From assembly GCA_019638015.1 (NCBI GenBank), contig JAHBUP010000001.1, forward strand, positions 3,876,424 to 3,940,423: 64,000 nt of DNA, in the 5' to 3' direction. A program made the translations under genes and the position numbers. The DNA is from Melioribacteraceae bacterium. GTDB lineage: Bacteria; Bacteroidota; Ignavibacteria; Ignavibacteriales; Melioribacteraceae. Position 1 is the stretch's first letter; the number at the start of each line of letters is the position of its first letter. The notes beneath the pieces are model-generated. The model was not told the origin of the DNA and searched no databases. It saw nothing but the letters and a program-made list of their open reading frames with translations. This document shows, in pieces, positions 34,629 to 44,583 of the stretch.

Positions 34629-36875
34629 TTAGCGAACAATTATAAATTTCTGATAAGAGTGCTCGCCGCTTGGTTTTTGAAACACCGCAATGTAAACCCC
34701 GCTGCTTATAACTTGCTGGCTATCGGTAATCAGATCCCATTTTTCTGATCCATCATTTGTAACTTTATTATGATCAATCGTTTTGATTAAATCGCCATTC
34801 TCTGTAAATATTTTAATAGTGCATTCAGTCGGAAGATTCACAAAAAATAATAATCTGCCGTTACTCGAGCCATAAGCCGACGCGTCATTAACGAGCGGAT
34901 CATTAATGTTATATGGATTAGGTACAATTCTAACTCTTGTTAAATCATCTTGCGGTTTAAATGGTGGACTTACATAATAAATATTCGGGACGAGTAATCT
35001 ACTACTGTAAATTATTTTACCACGAGTTGTTGGATCGGCAGTTAAATCATTTTGATTTATTCGAGCTTTCGATTGAACGTAATAATAATAACTTGCCTGC
35101 GGAACTAAACTTTTATCTTTATAAAAATGAACTGCGGCTTTATCGTTAGCATCCGAATCATAAACCGGTTCATAATAAACTGTATCTACATTTGATACTT
35201 TACGCATAATTCTATAACCGGCAAAGTTTGGCATCTTTTCGGCATCCGGGCAGGACCATGTTAATTCAGTTCCATCCGGATATGCCGCAACTTTTAAATC
35301 AATTGGTGGCGGGGGAGCTTGTGGTATTTTGTAGTTGTTATCAAAATTCCATTTTGCTCTGTATGCAGAAAGCATTACAGAATCTATTCCGGAACTTAGC
35401 CATCTATTTTTTCTTATTTCATATTCATCATTGGTTGGAAATACAAAATTAGTAGGAAGCCATCCCGTAACCGGATTTGGCATATTCTGCGGTTCTTCCT
35501 TTAATGTTTTTCTTAATGCTTTTTTCCCAACTTCATTCGCCTTTTCCAAACTAATACCGGCAAATCCCGAAGCATATACAATTCTTATTTTTTGTCCCGG
35601 CTTTAATTCTTTATAGGGACCAAAAACGATATGCATCAATGATTGATTACCTTGTGAAATACCGCTGGGATATTGGGAAAAATCAGCTACCCCCAACTCA
35701 TCATTATTTAATCCATGAAGTGTATTTGGAAAAGCATTACCTTTAATTGGATATAGTTTTGAAAACTCTCCTCTAATTGCCCAAAATGTTGAACCGCCAT
35801 TTCCGCCAAATTCATCTTCTGATGGAGAATAGGGCATCTTTGTATCGTTGCCGATATATGTAATTCTTGGTTGAAGAAAATCATCAACATCTTCGGCTGA
35901 GTTTGCATAGGCGTTCTTAGATGCATGTAGAATTGAAACGAAGTGCATTTTATTGCCGGTTAATCTTCCCCCCTGGTTAATTGCAGGAGCTCCCATTTGA
36001 TCTCCCGGACGGTTAGGGTCATCCGCGCTGTATTCATAAAACACTCTAAGTTTACCCGGTACTTTACCTCCTGCAAAAGTTAATAATGTATCTGCAGGTC
36101 TTCCTCCATGATAATGTTGCCAGGTAAGGGAGGGATTAAATGCTTCGTTATTTGAGGGAGCTGGATTTCTTCCATCCGAAAAAATTGTGTTTATCATATT
36201 TGAGGTCATTAGTATATAAACATCTTTATAGGTGGAATCTTTATGCTGATTAGTAAATTCAAAATCATAAATCATATAATTATCATTATAATTTTGACCC
36301 CACGCCATAATTTTTCTTTTAACTGTAATGTCATAAATATATCTGTTGGTCACCTCAACAATATGATCATAAGTTCCGCCGGAAAATTTTGTAGGATCCA
36401 GCCGCGTCTTCGCATCATAAACATCATAAGTATTCTTTGACCCCACAATATTCTGTGCGGTATAAGGATATCTCACAAAGCTGGTCATCGGAACTTCAAC
36501 TTTTCTTCCATTCGGAAAATATGTTTGATCAATCAAATCGAATACAGCAATAGTATCATTTTGCCTTAGCGGATCCGTTTCAAATGAATTGAAAAAATAC
36601 CTTGTTGCGATCGAAAAACCCGCGCCTACATTCGCTTGTCTGTATTGTCCTCTCATTATAGTTAAATCATAATCATTCGGGAAAAAACTGGGTGCGGCGA
36701 AATTACTTCCACTGCTTCCGTTATCTGTAACACCAATCCACATTTTCCCCATTTTCATTCTTGCGATATTTTGAGAATGAACCATACTTGTGGGAATAAT
36801 GAATAATATAATAAGCAAGAGCAGTAACAATCTTTCAATTGTTGTGCTTATTAATCTTGTTTTTATGATATACAT
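34629..36875 (-). CDS. large secreted protein with fibronectin-like and C-terminal sorting-type domain
   Basis: 748 residues with a signal peptide (about 1-34). I recognise no enzyme. The first ~500 residues are beta-rich, with MGKMWIGVTDNG at the start and an ITVKRKIMAWGQNYNDNYMIYDFEFTN stretch; a fibronectin type III-like domain follows (about 535-640, PPPPIDLKVAAYPDGTELTWSCPD) and the C-terminus (about 665-748) has PNPYN, IKIFTENGDLIKTI, SSGVYIAVFQ and KFIIVR, the plan of a T9SS sorting or FlgD-like domain. Secretion to the cell surface is inferred. It sits between the TonB receptor (31 bp) and the PorV-family gene (19 bp). Confidence 0.8.
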   Translation of the reverse strand: MYIIKTRLISTTIERLLLLLLIILFIIPTSMVHSQNIARMKMGKMWIGVTDNGSSGSNFAAPSFFPNDYDLTIMRGQYRQANVGAGFSIATRYFFNSFETDPLRQNDTIAVFDLIDQTYFPNGRKVEVPMTSFVRYPYTAQNIVGSKNTYDVYDAKTRLDPTKFSGGTYDHIVEVTNRYIYDITVKRKIMAWGQNYNDNYMIYDFEFTNQHKDSTYKDVYILMTSNMINTIFSDGRNPAPSNNEAFNPSLTWQHYHGGRPADTLLTFAGGKVPGKLRVFYEYSADDPNRPGDQMGAPAINQGGRLTGNKMHFVSILHASKNAYANSAEDVDDFLQPRITYIGNDTKMPYSPSEDEFGGNGGSTFWAIRGEFSKLYPIKGNAFPNTLHGLNNDELGVADFSQYPSGISQGNQSLMHIVFGPYKELKPGQKIRIVYASGFAGISLEKANEVGKKALRKTLKEEPQNMPNPVTGWLPTNFVFPTNDEYEIRKNRWLSSGIDSVMLSAYRAKWNFDNNYKIPQAPPPPIDLKVAAYPDGTELTWSCPDAEKMPNFAGYRIMRKVSNVDTVYYEPVYDSDANDKAAVHFYKDKSLVPQASYYYYVQSKARINQNDLTADPTTRGKIIYSSRLLVPNIYYVSPPFKPQDDLTRVRIVPNPYNINDPLVNDASAYGSSNGRLLFFVNLPTECTIKIFTENGDLIKTIDHNKVTNDGSEKWDLITDSQQVISSGVYIAVFQKPSGEHSYQKFIIVR

Positions 36876-36906
36876 TTATTTCTCCGCAATTAAATTTTTA
36901 TATGAA

Positions 36907-39900
36907 TTAAAATTCTACCCGCATACCAAACCAAATATCGCGCGGTTGTGAAAAGAGCCAGAATGAATTATTGGGATTGTTGATGTATGGTTTATCATCC
37001 GATCTCAAATCACCAATTTTATCGTTGCCACCAATGTATTGTCCTGGATTCTGCTCTCTTAATCTATCATACGCAGAAGAATTGTAAATGGGAAGTTTTA
37101 ATGACGCCATATAATTTTGGAAGTCGGATCCGCCAAGTCCTTCGGTATAAGGATAATCAGTATGGATTTGACTAACCTTTATATTAAATAGATTATTTAT
37201 ATCGAGGTAAAATGAAGTAGTAACTCCGGCAATTTTAACGGCTTTAGTTAATTTCAGATCAATCATATAATATGTAGGCCAGCGTGGTAAATCTCCCACG
37301 TGTTGAAGCCCGAGTGGATTCCAAGTATTTTGACTAACATAATCGCCTGCTCTCCATGTGGCAAAGATAGACATTGACCAGCCGCCGAGAGGATATTCTC
37401 CAAAAACTTCTGGACCGGTTGTTTCCGGAAGTCTGAATGTAATGTTTGCATTAAATGAAGGTATCGGGAGGGCTTTTGTTTCCTGTCCTTGATACTGATC
37501 TTGTTCAACATCAACCGCAATTTCTCTAATTGTTCTAATACCTGTATAACCGGTTTTCTTGAGCATATATTCAAAATTCAACCAACCTGATATCCAGCTG
37601 TTATCGTTTTTGGCAAGATTAATTTCGAGTCCTTGAATATCCTGATATTGATTATTCAATTGCCCGCTGTAACTAATTCCTCCGGATGCGCTAACATAAT
37701 CAGCATCTCCGGCCTGTCCCGTTACATCCTTTGAATATCCGGATATAGATAATATATAGCTGTCAATAAAGTTGTATGCAATTCCCAACTCATACTGTAT
37801 TGTTCTTGGCGGCTCGAGATTAGGATTGGACATGTCGTAAATACCATTTTTAGTGTAACGATATCTGAATTGATACATTGTGTAGTAGGGAGGATTGGAT
37901 CTGAAGTGACCATAATTAAAATAAAATTTAGAATTAACGGTAACCGGGAATGATATTCCGAGGCGCGGACTAATAGTCCAATAATTTTTTACTGGTTGTA
38001 AAAAACCAGGATTAGCCGCTTCATATCTATTCCAAACATCCCATATATACGAATTACCCGCAGCTAAGTAATCGAACAACCAGGTACCAATTGTATCTAT
38101 TGGAAGATACGCTTTACTGTATGGATCTGATGGCCATCTTCCGCCACCGCCATAATAATAATCTGCACGCAACCCAATGTTCGCAACTATCTGATTATAG
38201 TTTATCTGATCTTGTATATATAATCCGGTTTGGCTCGGCCAGCGGTGGTAATTAAATTCATAAGTATTATAAGGACCCGATTGATTCCACTTTTGCCAAA
38301 GCTTATGGTTGATATCAATGTAGTTATATTCAATTCCACCTTTCACATAGTTATTATCATCTACTTGAGAGGCAATTTCTAATTTTGCACCAAATTGACT
38401 TACATGAGAGTTATCATATAAATCCCCTTCTTTGCTTCTAAATCTTCGTGGAACTCCGGGTAGTGCATCATAACCGGGATATTTGTAACCATCAACTGTA
38501 TTTGAAGATGCGAATTGTAATTTTCCATAAGGCATCTCTGTAACAGGGAATGGACCAAACCGTGTAATTACTGTGTTGTCTCTGTTATCTCCTACATTAG
38601 AATTATTTTTAATACTTAGATAACTGAGAGTAAATTCTAAATATGTTCTCTTGCTCAACAATTGATTTACGGAAATACCATTCATCAATGTTGTTTGTGA
38701 AAGAATTGGATAGAATGGAGGATCATACCAATAATATCCTGGTCCAGAAGAACCTTCTGAGGCACGATACATATTTCTAACATTATTGATCGGCATAAAG
38801 CCCCCGGCATTTGCAGCATTTGGAGCATCTCCAAATGCAGGCCTTATAGGACTAAGACCAATCTGTCTTTTCCACAATGTGTTATATGTTACTGAAGTCC
38901 CTTCAAAAGGCGTTGCTTTTATAGTTCCCAAAGTTGTGTAAGTTTTCTGACTCTTCAATTCGAAGGGCATTACATAATGTTGTTCGGCTGAATTATTGGA
39001 AATATAAAAAGTAGCATCACCGAGAGCTTTTCCGATAAATGGAATCGGTCCGCCAAATCCGCCATCAAAATTCCAATCGTAATTTTCTTCAACCATATGA
39101 TGAGCGGCAAATGCGGCTTTCTGATCTGCCGGTACATCGTAATAACCAATTTGTTGTTTTAAATCTGCGGGAAGTCTTGCCAAAGCGTCATAATCCGGTA
39201 TTGCCATATGCATCCAATGGGCAAGTAAAAATAAATCCATTGCACTCGCTTGATTTTCGGGAGTCTTGCCAGTATTATAATTTTTCGCCATCGTAATCCA
39301 ACCTTGAAAAGATGCAGATTGAGGATGCTGTGCCTGCATATATGGATCGTTTGCCCAAACTGTAGCCGGACCAACAAAAGCAATATTAGGATCGAGGTAG
39401 GCATTCAATGCATCATTATAGGGATCATAAAATGAATCACCAAATCTTTTCATGTGTGTATTGTTTCTCTGTAAACTAAATGTTCCTTTGTATCCCTCTT
39501 TAGAACCACTTTTTGTAGTAATATTAATTAATCCGGATCTGAAGTTTCCATACTCGGCATTATATCCACCTGAGAGTAAAGAAACTTGATCAATCGCGCT
39601 CATTGGAATTGATGTTTCGGCATTTCCAACAGCGGCATTATTATATGAAAGCCCATTTATCATTGCGCCGGTTTGATCTGAGGATCCCCCTCTAATGGTT
39701 AAGAATCCATTACTCTCTGAAATACCCGGCATTTTCTGTAGGAATGCGTTAATCTGTCGAACTCCCGATGCATCTTTCAGCTGTTCAGATGATACAACCA
39801 TTTGAGTATTTGATACTTCTTTATGCAACTCATCTTTTTGCGCGGTAACAACTATCTCCTGTCCTTGAATCATTGATGACTGCAAATCAATCTTTAAATT

Positions 39901-40212
39901 TGTTACTCTATCGGCAGATACAACCACATCGGGAATTATCTGAGTCGCGTATCCAATCATTGAAACCTGCAGAGTATATGTTCCTACTGGTACATTTATA
40001 ATAATAAATTTCCCATCGAAATCGGTTGCGGCACCAAGATAAGTATCCCTTAGAACAACATTCGCCCCGAGCAATGCTTCACCTGTTTGTGAATCTTTTA
40101 CTGTTCCCATTAATCTGCTTCTAACTTGCGCGTTGGTAATTCCACTTGCAGATAGAAGGAGCAATAACATCAAGATGCTTGATATTTTCATAATAAAGTT
40201 ATTTCGATGCAT
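36907..40212 (-). CDS. SusC-like TonB-dependent outer-membrane receptor
   Basis: 1101 residues from the ATG at 40212, preceded by GGGAGAAGAG; the ATG at 40224 has no ribosome site. Signal peptide to about ITNAQ. The carboxypeptidase-regulatory-like domain (RLMGTVKDSQTGEALLGANVVLRDTYLGAATDFDGKFII) is followed by the plug (about 120-240: GVRQINAFLQKMPGISESNGFLTIRGGSSDQTGAMINGLS, NAEYGNFRSGLINITTKSG) and a long beta-barrel ending in WFGMRVEF with the terminal aromatic. It takes up large ligands using TonB energy. No SusD partner gene lies next to it. Its location 31 bp after a pectate lyase gene suggests oligogalacturonide or related uptake. Confidence 0.92.
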   Translation of the reverse strand: MHRNNFIMKISSILMLLLLLSASGITNAQVRSRLMGTVKDSQTGEALLGANVVLRDTYLGAATDFDGKFIIINVPVGTYTLQVSMIGYATQIIPDVVVSADRVTNLKIDLQSSMIQGQEIVVTAQKDELHKEVSNTQMVVSSEQLKDASGVRQINAFLQKMPGISESNGFLTIRGGSSDQTGAMINGLSYNNAAVGNAETSIPMSAIDQVSLLSGGYNAEYGNFRSGLINITTKSGSKEGYKGTFSLQRNNTHMKRFGDSFYDPYNDALNAYLDPNIAFVGPATVWANDPYMQAQHPQSASFQGWITMAKNYNTGKTPENQASAMDLFLLAHWMHMAIPDYDALARLPADLKQQIGYYDVPADQKAAFAAHHMVEENYDWNFDGGFGGPIPFIGKALGDATFYISNNSAEQHYVMPFELKSQKTYTTLGTIKATPFEGTSVTYNTLWKRQIGLSPIRPAFGDAPNAANAGGFMPINNVRNMYRASEGSSGPGYYWYDPPFYPILSQTTLMNGISVNQLLSKRTYLEFTLSYLSIKNNSNVGDNRDNTVITRFGPFPVTEMPYGKLQFASSNTVDGYKYPGYDALPGVPRRFRSKEGDLYDNSHVSQFGAKLEIASQVDDNNYVKGGIEYNYIDINHKLWQKWNQSGPYNTYEFNYHRWPSQTGLYIQDQINYNQIVANIGLRADYYYGGGGRWPSDPYSKAYLPIDTIGTWLFDYLAAGNSYIWDVWNRYEAANPGFLQPVKNYWTISPRLGISFPVTVNSKFYFNYGHFRSNPPYYTMYQFRYRYTKNGIYDMSNPNLEPPRTIQYELGIAYNFIDSYILSISGYSKDVTGQAGDADYVSASGGISYSGQLNNQYQDIQGLEINLAKNDNSWISGWLNFEYMLKKTGYTGIRTIREIAVDVEQDQYQGQETKALPIPSFNANITFRLPETTGPEVFGEYPLGGWSMSIFATWRAGDYVSQNTWNPLGLQHVGDLPRWPTYYMIDLKLTKAVKIAGVTTSFYLDINNLFNIKVSQIHTDYPYTEGLGGSDFQNYMASLKLPIYNSSAYDRLREQNPGQYIGGNDKIGDLRSDDKPYINNPNNSFWLFSQPRDIWFGMRVEF

Positions 40213-40243
40213 CTCTTCTCCCATTAATATTATTTTTATGAGA

Positions 40244-41899
40244 CTACTTTATAAGAATCATTTTTTTTGTTTGAATATACGATCCCGTTTTTAACGTGTA
40301 AAAATAAACACCGCTGGATGTTGTAACGTAATGATCTAATGAAAACTTTATCTTATAATTACCCGACTGCTGAATTGTATTTACAAGTGTTGTTATTGTT
40401 CTACCTAAAATATCAAATACTTTTAGATCGACATGACTTGCTACTGATAATTGATAACTGATTGTTGTTTCCGGATTAAATGGATTGGGATAATTTTGAA
40501 ACAATGTAAAGTTTTGAGGAACAAGATTTTCCTCCACGATTGTGGTAACTGTTCCATCAATTAATCCATTAAGATATAATTCAAGATTTGTATAACCACT
40601 CTCAGTAACAATTTTTCCATCCTCAGGATCATTGGGATTAAGACTTTTGGAGATTTCATAGTAATCGGGCATTCCATCAACATCAGCATCTAGTGCAGCT
40701 GCGGATGAATTTAAAATAGGCCATCCTCCAACTTCTATTTGTGAATCTATAATTCCTTTGCCCCCGTTTCTATATGTTGCCCCATACCGAGCTGTTCCGG
40801 TTCTCGTTTCTTCTAAAATTCTTTCATCGATAGAATCTCTTTTAGGAAAATTGGCTCCCGCTTTATTTAAAACTGATTGAAATGCTTCCTCCGCTGTCTC
40901 AATTCCAATTGGTTCATACGGAAATGGTTGTGACATTTTTTTCTCCGTAATATATGCGGCTCTGCTTCCCTGAACTCCACCGACCCAATTATTTGCAGTT
41001 ACATTTGGAAATCCCTCAACAAAATTACCATCTATGTAAAATCTTGCCGCTGTATCGTATGGTTCAACAATTCTATAAAGTTTACCACTTGATGATGAAG
41101 TTGCGGGACCAGACTTATAGTAATTTGCCACAATATTGATTTTACCTTTTTCCCCGCCATATGCGCTATTATCGCCCCAATTATAAATTACATTATTTCT
41201 AAAATCTGTATTAACGCATGTTGTTGTTTCGCCGCCGGCAAATCGTGGGTTTCTGCTTGAATGATGGGCTAATAAATTGTGATGAAATGTTGCGTTGATT
41301 CCTCCCCAAATTCCACCATAACCATGATTCCCTTTTGAGTGAACCGACTTATATAAGCTTTCGCTAATAATGCACCATTGCATTGTAAAGTTTTGATTGC
41401 CGTAAAATGATGCGGCTTCATCAACAGACCAACTCATTGAACAATGATCAATTATAATATTTTTTCTGTTTCTTCCCCAGATAGCATCACTTTCAACTTT
41501 GTATAAATCACCTAATCTAAATCGAAGATATCTTATAATAATATTATCGGCACTAACTTGCACCGTATTACCGGCAATACAAATACCATCACCTGGAGCT
41601 GTTTGTCCGGCAATGGTTAAATCTCCTCTCGAAATATTCAAACTGGATTTCAGAAATATCGTACCTGAAACTTTGAAAACAATTGTCCGTGCACCAGTTT
41701 GGTTTACCGCGTATCTAAAACTTCCGGGATTATTATGATCATCTAAAGTTGTTACTTCATAAACTTTACCGCCTCTACCACCAGTTGTAAATTTTCCAAA
41801 ACCTTCGGCACCAGGAAATGCCAATTGCTGTGCAGTGGTGATCGAATCATTAATAACTATTAATAATAATAGAATTATAGTTTTATTTATTCTTCGCAA
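40244..41899 (-). CDS. pectate lyase (PL1-like) with T9SS sorting domain
   Basis: 551 residues. The start is TTG at 41899, supported by GGGAG upstream; no in-frame ATG lies near. Signal peptide to TTAQ. The right-handed beta-helix PL1-like domain opens with LAFPGAEGFGKFTTGGRGGKVYEVT, then LRFRLGD, IIIDHCSMSWSVDEAASF and NLLAHHSSRNPRF, the Asp-His and Arg regions that bind calcium and substrate. A thrombospondin-type-3-like DADVDGMPDYYEISKSLNPNDPEDG stretch leads to the T9SS domain (about 463-551, NYPNPFNPETTISYQL to QTKKMILIK). Probably secreted to the surface to cut pectate. Confidence 0.92.
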   Translation of the reverse strand: MRRINKTIILLLLIVINDSITTAQQLAFPGAEGFGKFTTGGRGGKVYEVTTLDDHNNPGSFRYAVNQTGARTIVFKVSGTIFLKSSLNISRGDLTIAGQTAPGDGICIAGNTVQVSADNIIIRYLRFRLGDLYKVESDAIWGRNRKNIIIDHCSMSWSVDEAASFYGNQNFTMQWCIISESLYKSVHSKGNHGYGGIWGGINATFHHNLLAHHSSRNPRFAGGETTTCVNTDFRNNVIYNWGDNSAYGGEKGKINIVANYYKSGPATSSSSGKLYRIVEPYDTAARFYIDGNFVEGFPNVTANNWVGGVQGSRAAYITEKKMSQPFPYEPIGIETAEEAFQSVLNKAGANFPKRDSIDERILEETRTGTARYGATYRNGGKGIIDSQIEVGGWPILNSSAAALDADVDGMPDYYEISKSLNPNDPEDGKIVTESGYTNLELYLNGLIDGTVTTIVEENLVPQNFTLFQNYPNPFNPETTISYQLSVASHVDLKVFDILGRTITTLVNTIQQSGNYKIKFSLDHYVTTSSGVYFYTLKTGSYIQTKKMILIK

Positions 41900-41919
41900 A
41901 TATCTCCCAAACTAATTAT

Positions 41920-41943
41920 GCTTAACTTAAACGCTAACTTAAT
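41920..41943. promoter_or_regulatory. candidate operator upstream of the PL1-type lyase
   Basis: GCTTAACTTAAACGCTAA begins at 41920 and is close to the palindromic GCTTAACTTTAACGGTTA motif at 44704 (15 of the first 18 bases equal). Both lie upstream of secreted pectin-locus genes, so they may bind one regulator. Inference from two copies only. Confidence 0.35.
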
Positions 41944-42022
41944 TTATGGAATATGATACCTTTTTGTCAAGTATAAACCTCGGAGTCTTATGAATTTGGG
42001 CCTAAATAATTCAATATTGCTA

Positions 42023-43618
42023 TTATTTCATCAAAATCATTTTCTTAACTAACGTATGGTTATCGACTTGTAATTTGTAAAAATAAACGGCGGAAGAGAG
42101 TGAAGAGTTTGCCCGCAATTGGCGGGTTAAAGTGGAATGTGACCCCGAACTATTAATTGAGAATTTGACATAATAAATTCCTGCCTGCTGCGTTGAGTTT
42201 ACAAGGGTTGCAATTTCATTGCCAACAATATCAAATATTTTTAGTGTAACATTGCTAACCGATGAGAGCTCATAACTGATTGTTGTTTCCGGATTAAATG
42301 GATTTGGATAATTCTGAAGTAGTGAAAAACCTGTAGGCAATTTTTCTTTTTCAATAATATTTGTTGGTGCTTGATATTCAAAAGCGCCAAGATCGGGCGC
42401 TTGACCAGTAAATGGCAAACCGACATCTGTTCCCGCATCAATTAATCGTGAACCGGCTGATAATTTTAAAAATTTTAGATCAGGTAAACTGCCATCAGGT
42501 TTTCTTGGTCCGCGCACACCTGTAGTATCAATACTCTCAAAATCACTCTCTGTTACAGCAGGAACCATCATCCATGAATTTGTTTTTTGCTCTGCGAATG
42601 TTCCTAGCGCAACACCAAACCCAATAACCGCGTTATTAATAATAGAAACTACTTTACCAGTATTGGGAGCTAACATAATTGAGAAGTTTGTTCCATTTCT
42701 ATATGCAGAAGAATTATGAATAATCATTGAACCACGATTATTATTTTGATCGTATCCCTTAACTCGATTATCGAATGCAAGACAGTTTTTCAATGTCATA
42801 TTATGCATCAGCATTTTATCATCACTGCCCCCCATTTTAAATCCATTGCCATTACCGCTACTTGGACTCCCACTTTTTAAATATCCATTACTAAAGCACC
42901 AGCTATTTTCAATTATTGTAGAGACATCATTAGCTCCTCTCATGTAACCATCCCAACCATCATCACTATTCTGCCAGGCTCGGCACCCATAAAAATAATT
43001 ATTTGTACCAACGTCCAATTTTGGGGCAAAGCCGTCAGCATTACCATGGTTTGGATCGGCATTAAAATAGGAATCGCAATTGATAATATTGTTATTTGAA
43101 GCGCCTGAGGCTAATTGTAATCCGGTATCTCTATTTTCAAAGAAGGAACAAAATTCAATTATATTATTTGATCCGCCGCTGATAATCATTCCGTTATCGC
43201 CGGCACCTTTAATATCCAACCCCTTAATGTGCCAATAATTCGCAGAAAGATTAATCCCTCGATTACTACTACTAAACGCCATTGATGAAAAATCTAATAA
43301 CGCTCTTTCATTTTGATAACCAAATAAATATAGTCTTGCGTCTGCTGTTCCCGATTTTTGAATTCTTATTGTTGTATTTAATTTATAAGTACCGCCACGG
43401 ATAAATAAGGTATCCCCCGCAACAGCTTTTGTAATTGCAAAAGAAATGGTTAGAAACGGTGAATTTATGGTGCCATCATTTGCGTCAGAGCCCGTTGATG
43501 AAATAAAATATGATTTTGAGAATACTGTGGAATTGGTCAGAATCAGCAACGCAAATAGAATGGTGATTAGTGTTCTACTTGAATAGGATGTATAAATATT
43601 TATGGAAAATCGTTTCAT
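42023..43618 (-). CDS. PL9-like right-handed beta-helix pectate lyase with T9SS domain
   Basis: 531 residues, signal peptide to about TVFS. STGSDANDGTINSPFLTISFAI and IRGGTYKLNTTIRIQ open the beta-helix; the central NADGFAPKLDVGTNNYFYGCRAWQNSDDGWDGYM stretch is the conserved PL9 region, with the Asp and Lys residues that bind calcium and act as the base. The C-terminal sorting domain (about 430-531, NYPNPFNPETTISYEL to LVKKMILMK) carries a 13-15 residue insertion rich in Ser, Thr and Arg before AVYFYKLQ that the two neighbouring domains lack. GAGGAAT precedes the ATG. Confidence 0.9.
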   Translation of the reverse strand: MKRFSINIYTSYSSRTLITILFALLILTNSTVFSKSYFISSTGSDANDGTINSPFLTISFAITKAVAGDTLFIRGGTYKLNTTIRIQKSGTADARLYLFGYQNERALLDFSSMAFSSSNRGINLSANYWHIKGLDIKGAGDNGMIISGGSNNIIEFCSFFENRDTGLQLASGASNNNIINCDSYFNADPNHGNADGFAPKLDVGTNNYFYGCRAWQNSDDGWDGYMRGANDVSTIIENSWCFSNGYLKSGSPSSGNGNGFKMGGSDDKMLMHNMTLKNCLAFDNRVKGYDQNNNRGSMIIHNSSAYRNGTNFSIMLAPNTGKVVSIINNAVIGFGVALGTFAEQKTNSWMMVPAVTESDFESIDTTGVRGPRKPDGSLPDLKFLKLSAGSRLIDAGTDVGLPFTGQAPDLGAFEYQAPTNIIEKEKLPTGFSLLQNYPNPFNPETTISYELSSVSNVTLKIFDIVGNEIATLVNSTQQAGIYYVKFSINSSGSHSTLTRQLRANSSLSSAVYFYKLQVDNHTLVKKMILMK

Positions 43619-43700
43619 TAATTCCTCTTCAACTTTAAGAATTTTTTATTGAGTTGCCGGATGAGTAATTAGAATTTTAATGCGGAATTCAAGCAGAAAT

Positions 43701-43730
43701 AGCCGGTTCTTCTTATCTGAAAAACCGGCT
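43701..43730 (-). terminator. probable terminator hairpin
   Basis: 8-bp stem AGCCGGTT (43701-43708) / AACCGGCT (43723-43730) with a 14-nt loop, just downstream of the minus-strand gene at 43738. The T tail (ATTTCT) is weak, so function is only probable. Confidence 0.5.
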
Positions 43731-43737
43731 TTAAATT

Positions 43738-44583
43738 TTATTTCATTAACACGGCTTTTATTGATTTAACAAAATTATCTGCGTGCAATTGTATAAAATA
43801 AATTCCACTAGCAAATGATGAAATATTATCTGCTGAGTTCCACCTAATGTTGTGTACACCAGCCGGCAATTCATTATTTATTAATGATGATACTTCTCTT
43901 CCGAGATGATCATAAACTCTTAATTGTACAAAAGAACTTTTGGGTAATGAAAAATTAATTGTTGTGCTTGGATTAAATGGATTTGGGTAATTTTGATTTA
44001 ATGAAAACTCTGTTGGAATAATTTCCTCTTCAACCGAAGTACTTACAAATTTTGTTACTGTAATATCATCAAGATCAACATCTCCAGTACCTTTACCTTC
44101 TAATCTTATTCTATTGGTGGCCTTGTCATTAATTGCAACTTCGATACGCTTACACTGCTCAGTCCCATTAATTGTTGTTACAATTTCCCAGGTCAATCCC
44201 TCATTATCTGATTTGGCAACCTCAATAATTCTATTAGTTCCTCCTCTTCCTTCAACAAAAGAAATAACACCCGCACCATCTAATAGACTAGGAGTAATAA
44301 TTCCTCCACCAAATCCTTTCGCGACATCTACTTTTAAAAGTCTCAGAGTTCTTCCCTCAGCGTCGCATCTATTTGAACCGCCGCGATATGCCAATCTTGC
44401 TTTCCAATAACCACTAGAAGAATTGACTTCGGTATATTCCTGAGGTGCTTCACTACTTGTCCCGGTCAATCTTCCTTCAAGCGTGTCATCATTCCATTTT
44501 TCAGTAAAGTATTCGTTCTGGGCAAACAGATTTCCCGAAATAAATAATCCTGTAATAAAGAGAATTGTAAAAAATCTTTTCAT
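43738..44583 (-). CDS. secreted T9SS cargo protein, unknown beta-sandwich domain
   Basis: 281 residues from the ATG at 44583 (AGGAG upstream); a start at 44634 would add a non-signal-like 17 residues. Signal peptide to NLFAQ. The N-terminal domain (about 25-185) reads as a beta-sandwich: TEKWNDDTLEGR, GYWKARLAYRGGSNRCDAEGRTLRLL, NDKATNRIRLEGKGTGDVDLDDITVTK; this resembles carbohydrate-binding or choice-of-anchor domains. A T9SS domain follows (about 195-281, NYPNPFNPSTTINFSL to KSIKAVLMK). No enzymatic motif is seen. It lies just upstream of the PL9-like gene, suggesting a binding role in pectin breakdown. Confidence 0.8.
   Translation of the reverse strand: MKRFFTILFITGLFISGNLFAQNEYFTEKWNDDTLEGRLTGTSSEAPQEYTEVNSSSGYWKARLAYRGGSNRCDAEGRTLRLLKVDVAKGFGGGIITPSLLDGAGVISFVEGRGGTNRIIEVAKSDNEGLTWEIVTTINGTEQCKRIEVAINDKATNRIRLEGKGTGDVDLDDITVTKFVSTSVEEEIIPTEFSLNQNYPNPFNPSTTINFSLPKSSFVQLRVYDHLGREVSSLINNELPAGVHNIRWNSADNISSFASGIYFIQLHADNFVKSIKAVLMK

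Noticed and set aside
34629..36875. SusD homologue for the neighbouring SusC-like receptor
   Set aside because: No lipobox and a beta-rich rather than TPR-helical make-up with a sorting-type C-terminus.
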